DNA of 34,431 nt from Clostridia bacterium (lineage in GTDB: Bacteria; Bacillota; Sulfobacillia; RBS10-35; JAJYVM01), in the NCBI GenBank assembly GCA_027314765.1, contig DAHVAF010000329.1, positions 1 to 34,431 on the forward strand, in the 5' to 3' direction. The translations under genes were made by a program, and so were the position numbers. The notes under the pieces are model-generated. The model was not told the DNA's origin. It saw only the letters and a program-made list of their open reading frames with translations, and did no database searches. Of this stretch, positions 14,626 to 28,149 are shown piece by piece; position 1 is the first letter of the stretch, and each line of letters begins with the position of its first letter.

Positions 14626-14898
14626 GTGCCGGTCGACGCGGTGCGTGAGGAGCTGAAGCGGCTGCTGGCCGCCACCCCGCTCTGGAACGGGCAGGTGGGC
14701 GTGGTGCAGGTCACCGACGCGGCGGAGCGAGCCCTCCGGCTGCGCGCGCTCGTCAGCGCCGCGGACTCCGGCGCCCTCTGGGATCTGCGCCGCTACGTGC
14801 CGGAGGGCCTGGTGGCCTTTGTGCGCGAGCGCTTCCCAGGCAGCCTTCCCCGGAGCCGCCTGGAGTGGGAACCCGGCGGCGAGCCCCCCCGGTCGTAA
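14626..14898 (+). CDS. Orphan C-terminal domain of an MscS-type mechanosensitive channel, possibly a remnant
   Basis: The 90-residue reading frame (VPVDAVREELKRLL, ATPLWNGQVGVVQVTDAAER, LRALVSAADSGALWDLR, then FVRERFPGSLPRSR) matches, as I remember it, the cytosolic C-terminal alpha/beta domain of a large MscS-like channel family. There the same words follow the pore and beta domains (VPVDALREEL, SPLWDGRVNVLQVTDA, RALVSAADS, WDLRCEVREKL, REYPQALPRTR). Here no membrane helix or beta domain is present. The frame is the same as that of the preceding GT20 gene and is separated from it only by the TGA at 14599-14601. No clear Shine-Dalgarno precedes GTG 14626. It could be a decayed channel gene, a small soluble domain, or a readthrough extension of the GT20 enzyme. 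Confidence 0.6.
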   Translation: MPVDAVREELKRLLAATPLWNGQVGVVQVTDAAERALRLRALVSAADSGALWDLRRYVPEGLVAFVRERFPGSLPRSRLEWEPGGEPPRS

Positions 14899-14931
14899 GT
14901 GGCGGGGCAGGACACGCGGACCAGGGGGACA

Positions 14932-16950
14932 ATGGCGTCGGGATGGGCGGAGCGCCGAGCCGGGGGGATGTGGATGCCGGAGGGTTGGCGCCGCGTGGTC
15001 GTGGAATCCGTGACGCCGGAGGTCGACGGCGGGCGCACGGTGGTGAAGCGGATCCGCGGCGACCGGATGGTGGTGGAGGCGGACGTGTTCGCCGACGGCC
15101 ACGACGTCGTGGCCGCCGAGCTGCGCTTTTTGCGCCCGGGCCAAGGCGACTGGGAGTCGGTCCCGATGGAGCCGGTGGGCAATGACCGCTTTCGTGCCGA
15201 GCTGACCCTGGACGCCATGGGGCAGTACACGTACGTGCCGGTCGGCTGGTGCGACACCTTCGCCACCTGGCGCGAGGACCTTCACAAGCGGCGCCTGGCG
15301 GGGCATGACCTGACCGCCGACCTGGCGGCCGGCGCGCTCCTGCTGACCGAGGCCGCGCGCCGCGCCGGGGGACGCGACCGGACGCGCCTGCATGGGTGGG
15401 CGGCGGCCATGCTGCGGGGGGACTTCGAGGGGCAGGCCCTGGCGGACGCCCCCGAGCTGGCCGCGGCGATGGCCAGGTACCCCGACCGCTCCCAGGAGGG
15501 CGCCTACCCCGTGGCGCTGCGCGTGCTGGCCGAGCGGCCGCGCGCCCGCTGCGGGGCCTGGTACGAGGTCTTTCCCCGCTCGTGGACCCGCGAGCCCGGC
15601 CGGCACGGCACCCTGCTCTCGCTGGCCGAGCGCCTGCCGTACATCGCGGACATGGGCTTCGATGTCCTCTACCTGACGCCGATCCACCCCATCGGAGCCA
15701 CGGGCCGCAAGGGCCCCGGCAACACCATCACCGCCGGGCCGGATGATCCCGGCAGCCCCTGGGCCATCGGCGGCGGTGCGGGCGGCCATACGGCCATCCA
15801 TCCCGAGCTCGGCAGCCGCGACGACTTCCGCGCCCTGATGCGGCGCGCCGGAGAGCTGGGCCTGGAGGTGGCCATGGACTTCGCGCTGCAGTGTTCCCCC
15901 GACCACCCCTACGTGGCGCAGCACCCCGAGTGGTTCCGCCACCGGCCCGACGGCACCATCCGCTGTGCCGAGAACCCGCCCAAGCGCTACGAGGACATCT
16001 ACCCCCTGGACTTCGCGTGCGCGGGCTGGGAGGCGCTCTGGACCGAGCTGCGGGCCGTGCTGCTCCACTGGATCGGCGAGGGCGTGCGGATCTTCCGGGT
16101 GGACAACCCCCATACGAAGCCCTTCGCCTTCTGGGAGTGGCTGATCGCGGAGGCGCGCGCCGCCTGCCCCGACGTGGTGTTCCTCGCCGAAGCCTTCACG
16201 CGCCCCAAGGTGATGCGCCGCCTGGCCAAGGCGGGATTCAGCCAGTCGTACACGTACTTCGCGTGGCGCAATGGCAGCCAGGAGCTGGCCGCCCACATGA
16301 CGGAGCTGCTGCGGGGCGAGTCGGCCGAGTACATGCGGCCCAACCTGTGGCCGAACACGCCGGACATCCTGACGGGCTACCTGCAGACGGGCGGCCGGCC
16401 CGCCTTCGCCGCCCGGCTGGTGCTGGCGGCCACCCTGGCGGCCAGCTACGGGGTGTATGGGCCCGCGTTCGAGCTCTGCGAGGCGGAGGCCGCCGCGCCG
16501 GGCAGCGAGGAGTACCTGGACTCGGAGAAGTACCAGCTGCGGGTCTGGGACCTCTCGGCCCCCGGCCTGCAGCCCCTGATCACCCGGGTCAACCGCATCC
16601 GGCGCGACCACGCCTGCCTGCAGGTGAACACGGGCCTCGCCTTCCACCCCACCGGCAACGACAGGCTGCTCGCGTACACCCGGCGCAGCCCGGAGGCGGG
16701 GGAGCTGCTGCTGGTCGTGGTGAACCTGAATCCGTTCGGCGCCGAGCAGGGCTGGGTCGAGCTGCCCCTGGGCGAGCTGGGCATCCCGCCCGAGGAGCCG
16801 TACCAGATGCACGACCTGCTGAGCGACGCGCGCTATATCTGGCAGGGTCCCGGCGGGTATGTGGCCCTGGACCCGCGGGTGATGCCCGCCCACATCTTCC
16901 GCGTGCGGCCCCGGCTGCGGCGCGAGCGAGACTTCGACTACTACGGCTGA
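14932..16950 (+). CDS. glgE: Alpha-1,4-glucan:maltose-1-phosphate maltosyltransferase
   Basis: GlgE (GH13_3) transfers maltosyl units from maltose 1-phosphate to the non-reducing end of alpha-1,4-glucan. About 672 residues fit the family (about 650-700). Visible hallmarks are the N-terminal [12 protein letters not shown] and [11 protein letters not shown], then [73 protein letters not shown] (nucleophile Asp at 16102-16104), LAEAFTRP (acid/base Glu at 16189-16191) and SYTYFAWRN. The start is uncertain. A GTG at 14899 directly follows the previous stop; ATGs at 14932 and 14974 both follow G-rich sequences. I take 14932 as a compromise. Its substrate should come from the maltokinase half of the next gene. 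Confidence 0.93.
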   Translation: MASGWAERRAGGMWMPEGWRRVVVESVTPEVDGGRTVVKRIRGDRMVVEADVFADGHDVVAAELRFLRPGQGDWESVPMEPVGNDRFRAELTLDAMGQYTYVPVGWCDTFATWREDLHKRRLAGHDLTADLAAGALLLTEAARRAGGRDRTRLHGWAAAMLRGDFEGQALADAPELAAAMARYPDRSQEGAYPVALRVLAERPRARCGAWYEVFPRSWTREPGRHGTLLSLAERLPYIADMGFDVLYLTPIHPIGATGRKGPGNTITAGPDDPGSPWAIGGGAGGHTAIHPELGSRDDFRALMRRAGELGLEVAMDFALQCSPDHPYVAQHPEWFRHRPDGTIRCAENPPKRYEDIYPLDFACAGWEALWTELRAVLLHWIGEGVRIFRVDNPHTKPFAFWEWLIAEARAACPDVVFLAEAFTRPKVMRRLAKAGFSQSYTYFAWRNGSQELAAHMTELLRGESAEYMRPNLWPNTPDILTGYLQTGGRPAFAARLVLAATLAASYGVYGPAFELCEAEAAAPGSEEYLDSEKYQLRVWDLSAPGLQPLITRVNRIRRDHACLQVNTGLAFHPTGNDRLLAYTRRSPEAGELLLVVVNLNPFGAEQGWVELPLGELGIPPEEPYQMHDLLSDARYIWQGPGGYVALDPRVMPAHIFRVRPRLRRERDFDYYG

Positions 16951-16953
16951 GCG

Positions 16954-16967
16954 CGTTCCGCGGAACG
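16954..16967. promoter_or_regulatory. Perfect 14-bp palindrome between glgE and treS
   Basis: CGTTCCGCGGAACG reads identically on both strands and lies in the 40-bp spacer between glgE and treS, one of the two longer spacers downstream of galU. It is followed by the ribosome-binding site GAGGAGGG (16974-16981). It could be an operator, an internal promoter element or an mRNA hairpin. Confidence 0.35.
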
Positions 16968-16990
16968 GCGGGCGAGGAGGGTTTCAGCGG

Positions 16991-20151
<3,161 letters not shown>

Positions 20152-20155
<4 letters not shown>

Positions 20156-22053
20156 CCGCCGGACTGCGCGAACTGGCCCGCCTGCACGGCGTCCAGGCCG
20201 GCTACCGCGGCAACGACGGCCGCATGCACATGGCCTCTGAGGAGAGCCTCCTGGCCGTGCTGGCGTGCCTTGACGTTCCGGCGCGGACGCCGGTCGGGGT
20301 GCGCCGGGCCGTCGCGGCGGCGCGGGAGGCCCCCTGGGCGTGCCTGTGTCCCCCCGTGGCCGTGGCCTGGGGGGGTGCGCCCGCCCGTCTGGACCTGCGG
20401 GTGGATGGCGGTGCCGGCGGCGCCGTCCACGTCCGCCTCACGGAGGAGGCCGGCGGCGCCTGCGAGTGGGGTACCGCCCTGGCCGACCTGCCCGTCGTCG
20501 CGGCGGAGGCCGGGGGCCGGCGGGTGTCGCGCCGCCTGCGGCTGCCAGCCGACCTGGCGGCCGGCTACCACCGGCTGGAGCTGGAGGCCGGCGGCCGGAC
20601 GGCGAGCGTCCAGGTGATCGCCGCGCCGCGGCGCGCGCCGGCCGGCAGGCGGGGCTGGGGGGTCTTCGTGCCGCTCTATGCGCTGCGCGGCGAGGGGGAC
20701 TGGGGCGCCGGCCGCTACCGCGACCTGGCCGCGCTGGCCGCCTTTGTGGGCGGGCTGGGCGGCGACCTGGTCGGCACGCTGCCCCTGCACCCGACCTTCC
20801 CGGACGACCCCAGCCCCTACGCGCCCGTGAGCCGCCTGTTCTGGAACGAGCTCTACCTCGACATCCCGGCCCTGGCGGAGTTCTCGCCGGGAATGCTGGT
20901 CGGGGCGGAGGCGACGCTCGCCCGGCTGCGCGAGGCGCCCCGCATCGACTACGCGGCCGGCCAGGCGCTCCGCCGCGAAGTCCTGGCGGCGATGGCGGCC
21001 GCCTGTCAGGGCGCGCGTGAGGAGGCGCTTCGCGCGTGGGCGGCGGCGAATCCGGAGGCCGTCGCTTATGCCCGGTTCCGGGCGTACGGGGAGGCCAACG
21101 GCCTGCAGTGGCCGGGCTGGCATCCGCCCGCCCGGGACGGCCGGCTGCCGGCGGGTGCGTGCGATCCGGGCGCCGAACGGTACCACCTCTACGCCCAGTG
21201 GTGCGCCGCGCAGCAGGTGGCCGCCCTGCCCCCGCTCTACCTGGACCTGCCGCTCGGGGTCCACCGCCTGGGCTATGACGCGTGGCGGCATGCCCGCGCC
21301 TTCGCCCTGGGGGCCAGCATGGGTGCGCCGCCGGATGCCCTCTTCGCCGGCGGGCAGAACTGGGGCAGCCCACCGCCGCACCCGCGGGGGGTGCGGGTGG
21401 ACGGATACCGCTATCTCGCCGCGTGCCTGCGCCACGTCATGGCGCGGGCGGCCGCCCTGCGCATGGACCACATCATGGGCCTGCACCGCCTCTTCTGGAT
21501 CCCGGCAGGCGGCGAAGCGCGCGACGGGGTCTACGTGCGCTACGCGGCGGAGGAGATGTATGCCGTGCTGACGCTGGAGGCGGCGCGCCACGGCACGCTG
21601 CTCGTGGGCGAGGATCTGGGGACCGTGCCCGCCGGCGTGCGCGGCGAAATGGCCCGCCACGGCCTGCTGCGGATGTACGTGCTGCCCTTCGCGCGCACGG
21701 AGCCTGTGCCGCGGGAGTGCCTGGCCTGCCTGGACACGCACGACATGCCGCCCTTTGCCGCCTGGTGGCGCGACCTGGGCGAGGGCGAGCGGGACGAGCT
21801 GGCAGCGCGCATCCGGTTGCGGCCGGCTGACCCCGAAGCCGCGTACGCGGCCTGCCTGGACCTGCTGGCCCAAAGCGCCGCGGAGCTCGTGATGGTCAAT
21901 CTGGAAGACCTCTGGCTGGAGACCGAGCCCCAGAACCGTCCCGGCACGGCGGCCGGCAACTGGGACCGCCCGGCCCGCCATGGCCTGCCGGGCCTGACCC
22001 GCCTGCCTGCTGTGGCCGCGACCCTGCGGCGCCTGGACGGGCTGCGGAGGTGA
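20152..22053 (+). CDS. malQ: 4-alpha-glucanotransferase (GH77, amylomaltase)
   Basis: The enzyme moves alpha-1,4-glucan segments between oligosaccharides and can release glucose. The 633-residue protein has an N-terminal region of about 165 residues that looks beta-rich, then the GH77 barrel starting [20 protein letters not shown] and [11 protein letters not shown]. Active-site residues are D439 in [13 protein letters not shown] (nucleophile), E487 in [10 protein letters not shown] (acid/base) and D531 in [21 protein letters not shown] is also characteristic. The start is ATG 20152, overlapping the TreS-Mak stop; the frame is open much further upstream, but that is a shadow of treS. The stop overlaps the glgB GTG. 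It probably trims or recycles short glucans in the GlgE/TreY cycle. Confidence 0.93.
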
Positions 22054-23939
22054 CGACGGTGGTTCGCTACGACGTATCGCTGATTGGCGACCTCGACCTG
22101 CACCTGATGGGCGAGGGCACGCACGACCGTCTGTATGAGAAGATGGGCGCCCACCCCCTGCAGGGCGGGACCTATTTTGCCGTCTGGGCTCCCTCGGCCC
22201 GCGAGGTGGCTGTGATCGGCGACTGGAACGGATGGGCGGGTGACCCCCTGCGCCCGCGGGCCGGCTCCGGCGTGTGGGAGGGCTTCATCCCGGGTGTCGG
22301 CACGGGTGCCATCTACAAATACCGGGTGTCTCCGGCGGCCGGGGCCGCGGCCGAGAAGACGGACCCCCTGGGCTTTGCCCAGGAGGTGCCGCCGATGACC
22401 GCCTCGGTCGTCACCGACCTCGCCTACGCGTGGGGCGACCAGGCCTGGATGGCGGGCCGGGCGCGGGCCAATGCGCTCAGCGCCCCGTGGACCGTCTACG
22501 AGGTTCACCTTGGCTCGTGGATGCGGGTGCCGGAGGAGGGCGACCGTCCCCTCACCTACCGCGAGCTGGCGCCGAAGCTGGCCGACTACGCCGTCGACAT
22601 GGGCTTCACGCACGTGGAGCTGCTGCCGGTCATGGAGCATCCCTTCTACGGCTCGTGGGGCTACCAGCTGACCGGCTACTTCGCCCCCACGTCCCGCTAC
22701 GGCTCGCCGCAGGACTTCATGGCCCTGATCGACCACCTGCACCAGCGCGGGCTGGGCGTGATATTGGACTGGGTGCCGTCCCACTTCGCTCGCGACGGCC
22801 ACGGGCTCGGCCTCTTCGACGGCACCCACCTGTACGAGCATGCCGACCCGCGCCAGGGCGAGCACCCCGACTGGGGAAGCTACATCTTCAACTTCGGGCG
22901 CCACGAGGTGTCCGCGTTCCTGCTCAGCTCCGCCCGCTTCTGGCTGGACCGCTACCACGCGGACGGGCTGCGCGTGGACGCCATCGCGTCCATGCTCTAC
23001 CTCGACTACTCCCGCCCGGCCGGCGCCTGGATCCCCAACGCCTACGGCGGGCGCGAGAACCTGGAGGCCATCGCCTACCTGCGCCGCTTCAACGAGGACG
23101 CCTACCGGGACGGCCCCGGGGTGCAGACCGTGGCCGAGGACTCCACGGCCTGGCCCGGGGTCTCGCGGCCCACCTACACGGGCGGCCTCGGATTCGGCAT
23201 GAAGTGGGACATGGGCTGGATGCACGACACCCTGGCGTACCTGGCGCGCGATCCCGTCCACAGAAAGCATCACCACCGGCAGCTGACCTTCCGCGGCCTC
23301 TACGCCTTCTCGGAGAACTTCATGCTGCCGCTGTCCCACGACGAGGTGGTGCACGGCAAGGGCTCGCTCCTGGGCAAGATGGCCGGCGACATGTGGCAAA
23401 AGCGCGCCAACCTGCGGCTGCTCTTCGGCTGGCAGCACGCGCAGCCGGGTAAGAAGCTGGTCTTCATGGGCGGCGAGTTCGGCCAGGGCCGCGAGTGGAG
23501 CCACGAGCGCAGCCTGGACTGGCACCTGCTGGCCGACCCCGGGCACGACGGCGTCCGGCGCTGGGTGCGCGACCTCAACCGCCTCTACCGGGATACCCCC
23601 TGGCTTGGCGCCACGGACTTCCAGCCCGCGGCCGTCGACTGGATCGCCATGGACGACGCCGACCAGAGCGTCGTCGCGTTCCTGCGGTGGGGTCCGGATG
23701 ACGCCGCATTGCTCTTCGTCTTCAACTTCACGCCCATACCCCGGCAGAACTACCGGGTGGGCGTGCCCCACGCCGGTCCCTGGGCCGAGCGGCTCAACAG
23801 CGATGCGGCCGTATACGGCGGCAGCGGCCAGGGCAACCTCGGCGGCGTGGAGGCGGCCCCCATCCCCTGGCACGGCCGCCCGCTCTCCCTGAGCCTGACG
23901 CTGCCACCGCTCGGCGCCGTCGTCCTGGGCCGGCCGTGA
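22050..23939 (+). CDS. glgB: 1,4-alpha-glucan branching enzyme
   Basis: GlgB introduces alpha-1,6 branches into the glucan made by GlgE or other synthases. The 629-residue protein has the N-terminal CBM48-type domain ([20 protein letters not shown]), then the GH13_9 barrel: [32 protein letters not shown]310 in [17 protein letters not shown] (nucleophile), E363 in VAEDSTAWP (acid/base) and D431 in [15 protein letters not shown]. The Tyr-Leu-Asp-Tyr-Ser-Arg run is diagnostic of branching enzymes. The start is GTG 22050, overlapping the malQ stop, and the end overlaps the treZ GTG (GTGA at 23936). Length is normal for the shorter GlgB form. Confidence 0.95.
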   Translation: MTTVVRYDVSLIGDLDLHLMGEGTHDRLYEKMGAHPLQGGTYFAVWAPSAREVAVIGDWNGWAGDPLRPRAGSGVWEGFIPGVGTGAIYKYRVSPAAGAAAEKTDPLGFAQEVPPMTASVVTDLAYAWGDQAWMAGRARANALSAPWTVYEVHLGSWMRVPEEGDRPLTYRELAPKLADYAVDMGFTHVELLPVMEHPFYGSWGYQLTGYFAPTSRYGSPQDFMALIDHLHQRGLGVILDWVPSHFARDGHGLGLFDGTHLYEHADPRQGEHPDWGSYIFNFGRHEVSAFLLSSARFWLDRYHADGLRVDAIASMLYLDYSRPAGAWIPNAYGGRENLEAIAYLRRFNEDAYRDGPGVQTVAEDSTAWPGVSRPTYTGGLGFGMKWDMGWMHDTLAYLARDPVHRKHHHRQLTFRGLYAFSENFMLPLSHDEVVHGKGSLLGKMAGDMWQKRANLRLLFGWQHAQPGKKLVFMGGEFGQGREWSHERSLDWHLLADPGHDGVRRWVRDLNRLYRDTPWLGATDFQPAAVDWIAMDDADQSVVAFLRWGPDDAALLFVFNFTPIPRQNYRVGVPHAGPWAERLNSDAAVYGGSGQGNLGGVEAAPIPWHGRPLSLSLTLPPLGAVVLGRP

Positions 23940-25714
23940 GCGGCCTCGGCGCGACCTACCTGGGGGCGGGACGCTGCCGCTTCCGGGTCTGGGCGCCGCG
24001 CGCCCGGCGGGTCGACCTCGACCTGGGGGGCCGCGTCGTTCCCCTCCGGCCCGGCCCGCGCGGCTATCACGCGGCCGAGGTCGAGGGCGTGGCGCCAGGC
24101 GCCCGCTACCGCTACCGGCTCGACGGCGGCCAGGCGCTGCCGGATCCCGCCTCGCGCCATCAGCCCGACGGGGTGCACGGGCCGTCGGCGGTCGTCGATC
24201 CGGCCGCGCATGCATGGAGCGACGGCGCCTGGCGCGGCCCCGATCCGGAGTCGCTGATCCTGTACGAGTGCCACGTCGGGACCTGCACCGCCGAAGGGAC
24301 GTTCGCGGCCATCATCCCCCGCCTGCCTGAGCTCGCCCGCCTCGGGGTCACGGCGCTGGAGCTCATGCCGGTCGTCCAGTTCCCGGGCACCCGCAACTGG
24401 GGCTACGACGGCGTGTACCCGTTCGCGCCCCAGGCGAGCTACGGGGGGCCCGCGGGCCTCTGCCGCCTCGTGGACGCCTGCCATGCCCAGGGCCTGGCCG
24501 TCATCCTCGATGTCGTGTACAACCACCTCGGCCCGGAGGGCGACCACCTGCCGGCGTTCGGCCCGTACTTCACGGCCGCCTACCACACGCCGTGGGGCGC
24601 CGCCCTGAACTTCGACGGGCCGGACAGCGACGAGGTGCGGCGGCTCTTCCGGGAGAGCGCCGTGCATTGGGTGCGCGAATGCCACATCGACGGCCTGCGC
24701 CTGGATGCCGTGCAGGCCATCCTCGACCGCTCGCCGCGCCCGTTCCTGGCCGAGCTGGCGGGGGCGGTGCGGCGCGCCGCCGCCGCTGCCGGGCGGGGGG
24801 TCCTCCTCATCGCGGAGTCCGACGCCAACGACCCGCGGCTGCTGCGGCCGGCGGAACGGGGCGGCCTGGGCCTGGACGCCGTCTGGAGCGACGACTTCCA
24901 CCATGCCCTCCACGCCCTGCTGACGGGCGAGCGCGGGGGCTACTACGCCGACTTCGGCGATGTGCGCCGCCTGGCGGCCGCTTTCGCCCATGGGTTCGCC
25001 TTCACGGGCCAGCGCAGCCGCTACCGGCGCCGCCGGCACGGAGCGCCGGCCACGGGCTGCGCGCCGCGCCAGTTCGTCGTGTTCTCCCAAAACCACGATC
25101 AGATCGGCAACCGGGCCGCTGGCGAGCGCCTTGCGGCGCTGGCGGGGCCGGACGCCGCGCGCCTGGCCGCGGCCGCCGTGCTCCTCTCGCCCTTCACACC
25201 CCTGCTCTTCATGGGCGAGGAGCGCGGGGAGACGGCCCCGTTCCTCTACTTCACCAGCCACGGCGACCCAGGTCTGGCGGAGGCGGTCCGCGAGGGACGG
25301 CGGCGGGAGTGCGCCGCGGCGGGGTGGGCGGCCGAGCCGCCTGATCCGCAGGCGGAGGCCACATTCGCGCGCAGCCGCCCGGCCGTCGGTGGGAGCGGTC
25401 CCATGGGCAGTCTGTACGCGGAGCTGATCCGGCTGCGGGGGGAGCTCGGCCCCGGCTTCGCCCCCGTGCGGCAGGTGGGCCGAGACACGCTCATGCTGCT
25501 CCGGGGCCGCCACGTCGTGGCGCTCCACTTCGGGCGCGCCGAAGGCGCGTCCATCGACCTCCCAGCCGGGCGTTGGCGACGCCGGCTCGACACGGCCGAC
25601 CGCCGTTGGGGCGGTCCGGGCGCGCCATCTCCGCCCGAGGTGGAATGCGCGGGCGCCGTCGCCATGGCGGCCCGGTCGTGCGCCGTCTTCGAGCGTCTGG
25701 GCGAGGGGGCCTGA
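23936..25714 (+). CDS. treZ: Malto-oligosyltrehalose trehalohydrolase
   Basis: TreZ (GH13_10) releases trehalose from maltooligosyl-trehalose produced by TreY. The 592-residue protein has an N-terminal beta domain ([17 protein letters not shown]), then [51 protein letters not shown], nucleophile D257 in GLRLDAVQA, acid/base E294 in [10 protein letters not shown] and D388 in [11 protein letters not shown]. The words [12 protein letters not shown] and SDANDPR favour TreZ over GlgB or GlgX. The GTG at 23936 overlaps the glgB stop. The partner enzyme TreY is two genes downstream. Confidence 0.94.
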   Translation: MSGLGATYLGAGRCRFRVWAPRARRVDLDLGGRVVPLRPGPRGYHAAEVEGVAPGARYRYRLDGGQALPDPASRHQPDGVHGPSAVVDPAAHAWSDGAWRGPDPESLILYECHVGTCTAEGTFAAIIPRLPELARLGVTALELMPVVQFPGTRNWGYDGVYPFAPQASYGGPAGLCRLVDACHAQGLAVILDVVYNHLGPEGDHLPAFGPYFTAAYHTPWGAALNFDGPDSDEVRRLFRESAVHWVRECHIDGLRLDAVQAILDRSPRPFLAELAGAVRRAAAAAGRGVLLIAESDANDPRLLRPAERGGLGLDAVWSDDFHHALHALLTGERGGYYADFGDVRRLAAAFAHGFAFTGQRSRYRRRRHGAPATGCAPRQFVVFSQNHDQIGNRAAGERLAALAGPDAARLAAAAVLLSPFTPLLFMGEERGETAPFLYFTSHGDPGLAEAVREGRRRECAAAGWAAEPPDPQAEATFARSRPAVGGSGPMGSLYAELIRLRGELGPGFAPVRQVGRDTLMLLRGRHVVALHFGRAEGASIDLPAGRWRRRLDTADRRWGGPGAPSPPEVECAGAVAMAARSCAVFERLGEGA

Positions 25715-25716
25715 GG

Positions 25717-28149
25717 GTGGAGCGATACGTCTGCGTGCACGGCCACTTCTACCAGCCGCCCCGGGAGAACCCGTGGCTGGAGTCCGTCGAGGCGCAGGAG
25801 TCGGCGGCCCCGTACCACGACTGGAATGAGCGCATCACGGCCGAATGCTACGGGCCGAACGGCCGCGCCCGCATCCTCGACCCCGGCGGCCTCCTGGCCG
25901 CCGTCGTCAACAACTACGCGCGCATGAGCTTCGACTTCGGCCCCACCCTGCTGGCCTGGCTGCAGGCCCAGGCCCCCGACGTGCATGCTTCCGTCGTGGC
26001 GGCCGACCAGGAACGCCGCGGCAGGTTCGGCGGGCACGGGTCGGGGATGGCCCAGGCTTACAACCACATCATCCTGCCCCTGGCCAACGCCCGCGACCGG
26101 CAGACACAGATCGTCTGGGGCATCCGGGACTTCGAGGCGCGGTTCGGCCGCCGGCCGGAAGGCATGTGGCTGCCGGAGACGGCAGTCGACCTGCCGACGC
26201 TGGAGGCCCTGGCGGACCAGGGGATCGCGTTCACCCTGCTGGCGCCCCACCAGGCGCGGCGCGTCCGCCGCCGCGGCGCCCGCGGCTGGCACGACGTCCG
26301 GGGCGCTCGCATCGACCCGACCATGGCCTACCGGGTGCGCCTGCCCTCCGGCCGCCCCCTCCACGCCTTCTTCTACGATGGCCCGATCTCCCACGCCGTG
26401 GCGTTCGAGGGCCTGCTGGACAACGGCGAGCGCTTCGCGCGCCGCCTGCTGGACGGGTTCGACGACCGGCGCACCTGGCCGCAGATGGTGATGGTCGCCA
26501 CGGACGGGGAGAGCTACGGCCACCACCACCGCCACGGCGAGATGGCGCTGGCGTACGCCCTTCGCTACCTGGAGGAGCAGGGGCTGGCCCAGCTGACCAC
26601 GCCGGGGCAGTACCTGGAGCTGCACCCGGCGTCCCACGAGGTGGAGATTGTGGAGAACACCTCATGGAGCTGCGCCCACGGCGTGGAACGGTGGCGCATG
26701 GACTGCGGCTGCCGGGCCGCCAACCGCCCCGGCTGGACCCAGGCCTGGCGCGCGCCGCTGCGGCAGGCGCTGGACCGGCTGCGCGACGAGCTGGCCGAGC
26801 CCTTCGAGCGGGCCGCGGGCGAACTGTTCCACGACCCGTGGGCGGCGCGCGACGACTACATCGCGGTCGTGCTGGACCGCAGCCCGCACAGTGTCGACGC
26901 CTTCCTGGAGCGCCACGGCCGGGGGCCCGTCGCCGGTGCGGAGCGCGTGCGCGCCCTGAGCCTTCTGGAGCTGCAGCGCCACGCGATGCTGATGTACACG
27001 AGCTGCGGGTGGTTCTTCGACGAGATCTCGGGCACGGAGTCGGTGCAGATCCTGCAGTACGCGGCCCGCGCCATCGAGCTGGGCCGCGAGCTCTTCGGCC
27101 GCGACCTGGAGCCCGCGCTGCTGGCGGAGCTGCGCACCGCTCGCAGCAACATCCCCGAGTTCCATGACGGCGCCTGGGTGTACGAGCGGCTGGTACGGCC
27201 CGCCATGGTCGACCTGGAGGGCGTGGCCGCGCACGAGGCGATCTCCTCGCTGTTCATGCCCGGGCCGCCGCCCGAGCACGTGTACTGCTACACCGTGACC
27301 ACCCACGACCACCAGGCGATGACCTCGGGCCGGGCGCACCTGGCCGTCGGGCATACCACCGTCGCCTCGGAGATCACCGGCGCGTCGGCCCAGCTGACCT
27401 ACGGCTTCGTGCACCTGGGCGACCACCAGGTCAGTGGGGGCGTGCGCCCGTTCGGCGGCGAGGAGGCGTACCGCGGCGTGCAGGCGGGCGCCGTCGAGGC
27501 CTTCGGCCGCGGGGATCTGGCCGAGGTCCTGCGCCGCCTCGACCGGTACTTCGCCGGCCGCACCTACTCGCTGCACTCGCTGTTCCGGGACGCGCGCCGC
27601 CAGACCCTGGACCTGGTCTTCGCCGCCGCGCTGCGCGAGGCCGAGGCTGCCCAGCGCAGCATCTACCGCGACCACGCCTCCCTGATGCGCTACGTGCGCA
27701 GCATCAACCTGCCCCAGCCCGAGTCGCTGCAGGCGGCGGCCACCGTCATCCTCAACCTGGACCTCGAGCGGGCCCTCGGCGCGCCGGTCCCGGACCGCGA
27801 CCGCGTCAGGGCCCTGCTGGACGAGGCCGCGGCCCTGGACGTCACCCTGCGCTCCGAGGCGCTCGGCTACGTCCTCAGCCGCAACCTCGCCAGGGCGGCG
27901 GCCCACCTGGAGGAGGCTCCGGACGACCCGGCCCGCCTGGACGGCCTGCTCGGCCTGGCGGACCTGGCGAAGTCCGTGCCCCTGCCCGCCGACCTCTGGC
28001 CGGCGCAGGACGTGTACTTCCGGGTCCTCGGCACCACAGCCGCGGGCTTCCGCGTCCGCGCCGCGGCCGGTGATGCCGACGCGGAGTCCTGGCTTGTGCG
28101 CTGCGCACAGCTCGGCGAGTATCTGGGCGCGGCGAGGAACGGCGGATGA
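25717..28149 (+). CDS. GH57 family glycoside hydrolase with DUF3536 (alpha-amylase/glucanotransferase-like)
   Basis: The 810-residue protein has the GH57 N-terminal barrel: VCVHGHFYQPPRENPW, nucleophile E154 in MWLPETAVD, a segment reading SFDFGPTLLAWLQ, and candidate acid D263 in MVATDGESYGHHHRHGE. The C-terminal half (SWSCAHGVERWRMDCGC onward, through AMLMYTSCGWFFDEISGTES) is the DUF3536-type region found in many large GH57 proteins. Family members act on alpha-1,4-glucans as amylases or 4-alpha-glucanotransferases; exact activity cannot be read from the sequence. No signal peptide is seen, so it is cytoplasmic. The start is GTG 25717 with GAGGGGG 7 nt upstream, 2 nt after the treZ stop; the stop overlaps the treY ATG. 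Confidence 0.88.
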   Translation: MERYVCVHGHFYQPPRENPWLESVEAQESAAPYHDWNERITAECYGPNGRARILDPGGLLAAVVNNYARMSFDFGPTLLAWLQAQAPDVHASVVAADQERRGRFGGHGSGMAQAYNHIILPLANARDRQTQIVWGIRDFEARFGRRPEGMWLPETAVDLPTLEALADQGIAFTLLAPHQARRVRRRGARGWHDVRGARIDPTMAYRVRLPSGRPLHAFFYDGPISHAVAFEGLLDNGERFARRLLDGFDDRRTWPQMVMVATDGESYGHHHRHGEMALAYALRYLEEQGLAQLTTPGQYLELHPASHEVEIVENTSWSCAHGVERWRMDCGCRAANRPGWTQAWRAPLRQALDRLRDELAEPFERAAGELFHDPWAARDDYIAVVLDRSPHSVDAFLERHGRGPVAGAERVRALSLLELQRHAMLMYTSCGWFFDEISGTESVQILQYAARAIELGRELFGRDLEPALLAELRTARSNIPEFHDGAWVYERLVRPAMVDLEGVAAHEAISSLFMPGPPPEHVYCYTVTTHDHQAMTSGRAHLAVGHTTVASEITGASAQLTYGFVHLGDHQVSGGVRPFGGEEAYRGVQAGAVEAFGRGDLAEVLRRLDRYFAGRTYSLHSLFRDARRQTLDLVFAAALREAEAAQRSIYRDHASLMRYVRSINLPQPESLQAAATVILNLDLERALGAPVPDRDRVRALLDEAAALDVTLRSEALGYVLSRNLARAAAHLEEAPDDPARLDGLLGLADLAKSVPLPADLWPAQDVYFRVLGTTAAGFRVRAAAGDADAESWLVRCAQLGEYLGAARNGG

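Noticed and set aside
14601-14932. A frameshift splitting glgE or otsA
   Set aside because: Both proteins are complete by motif content. The intervening frame matches an MscS tail rather than either enzyme, so it is an inserted or residual domain and not a broken end.
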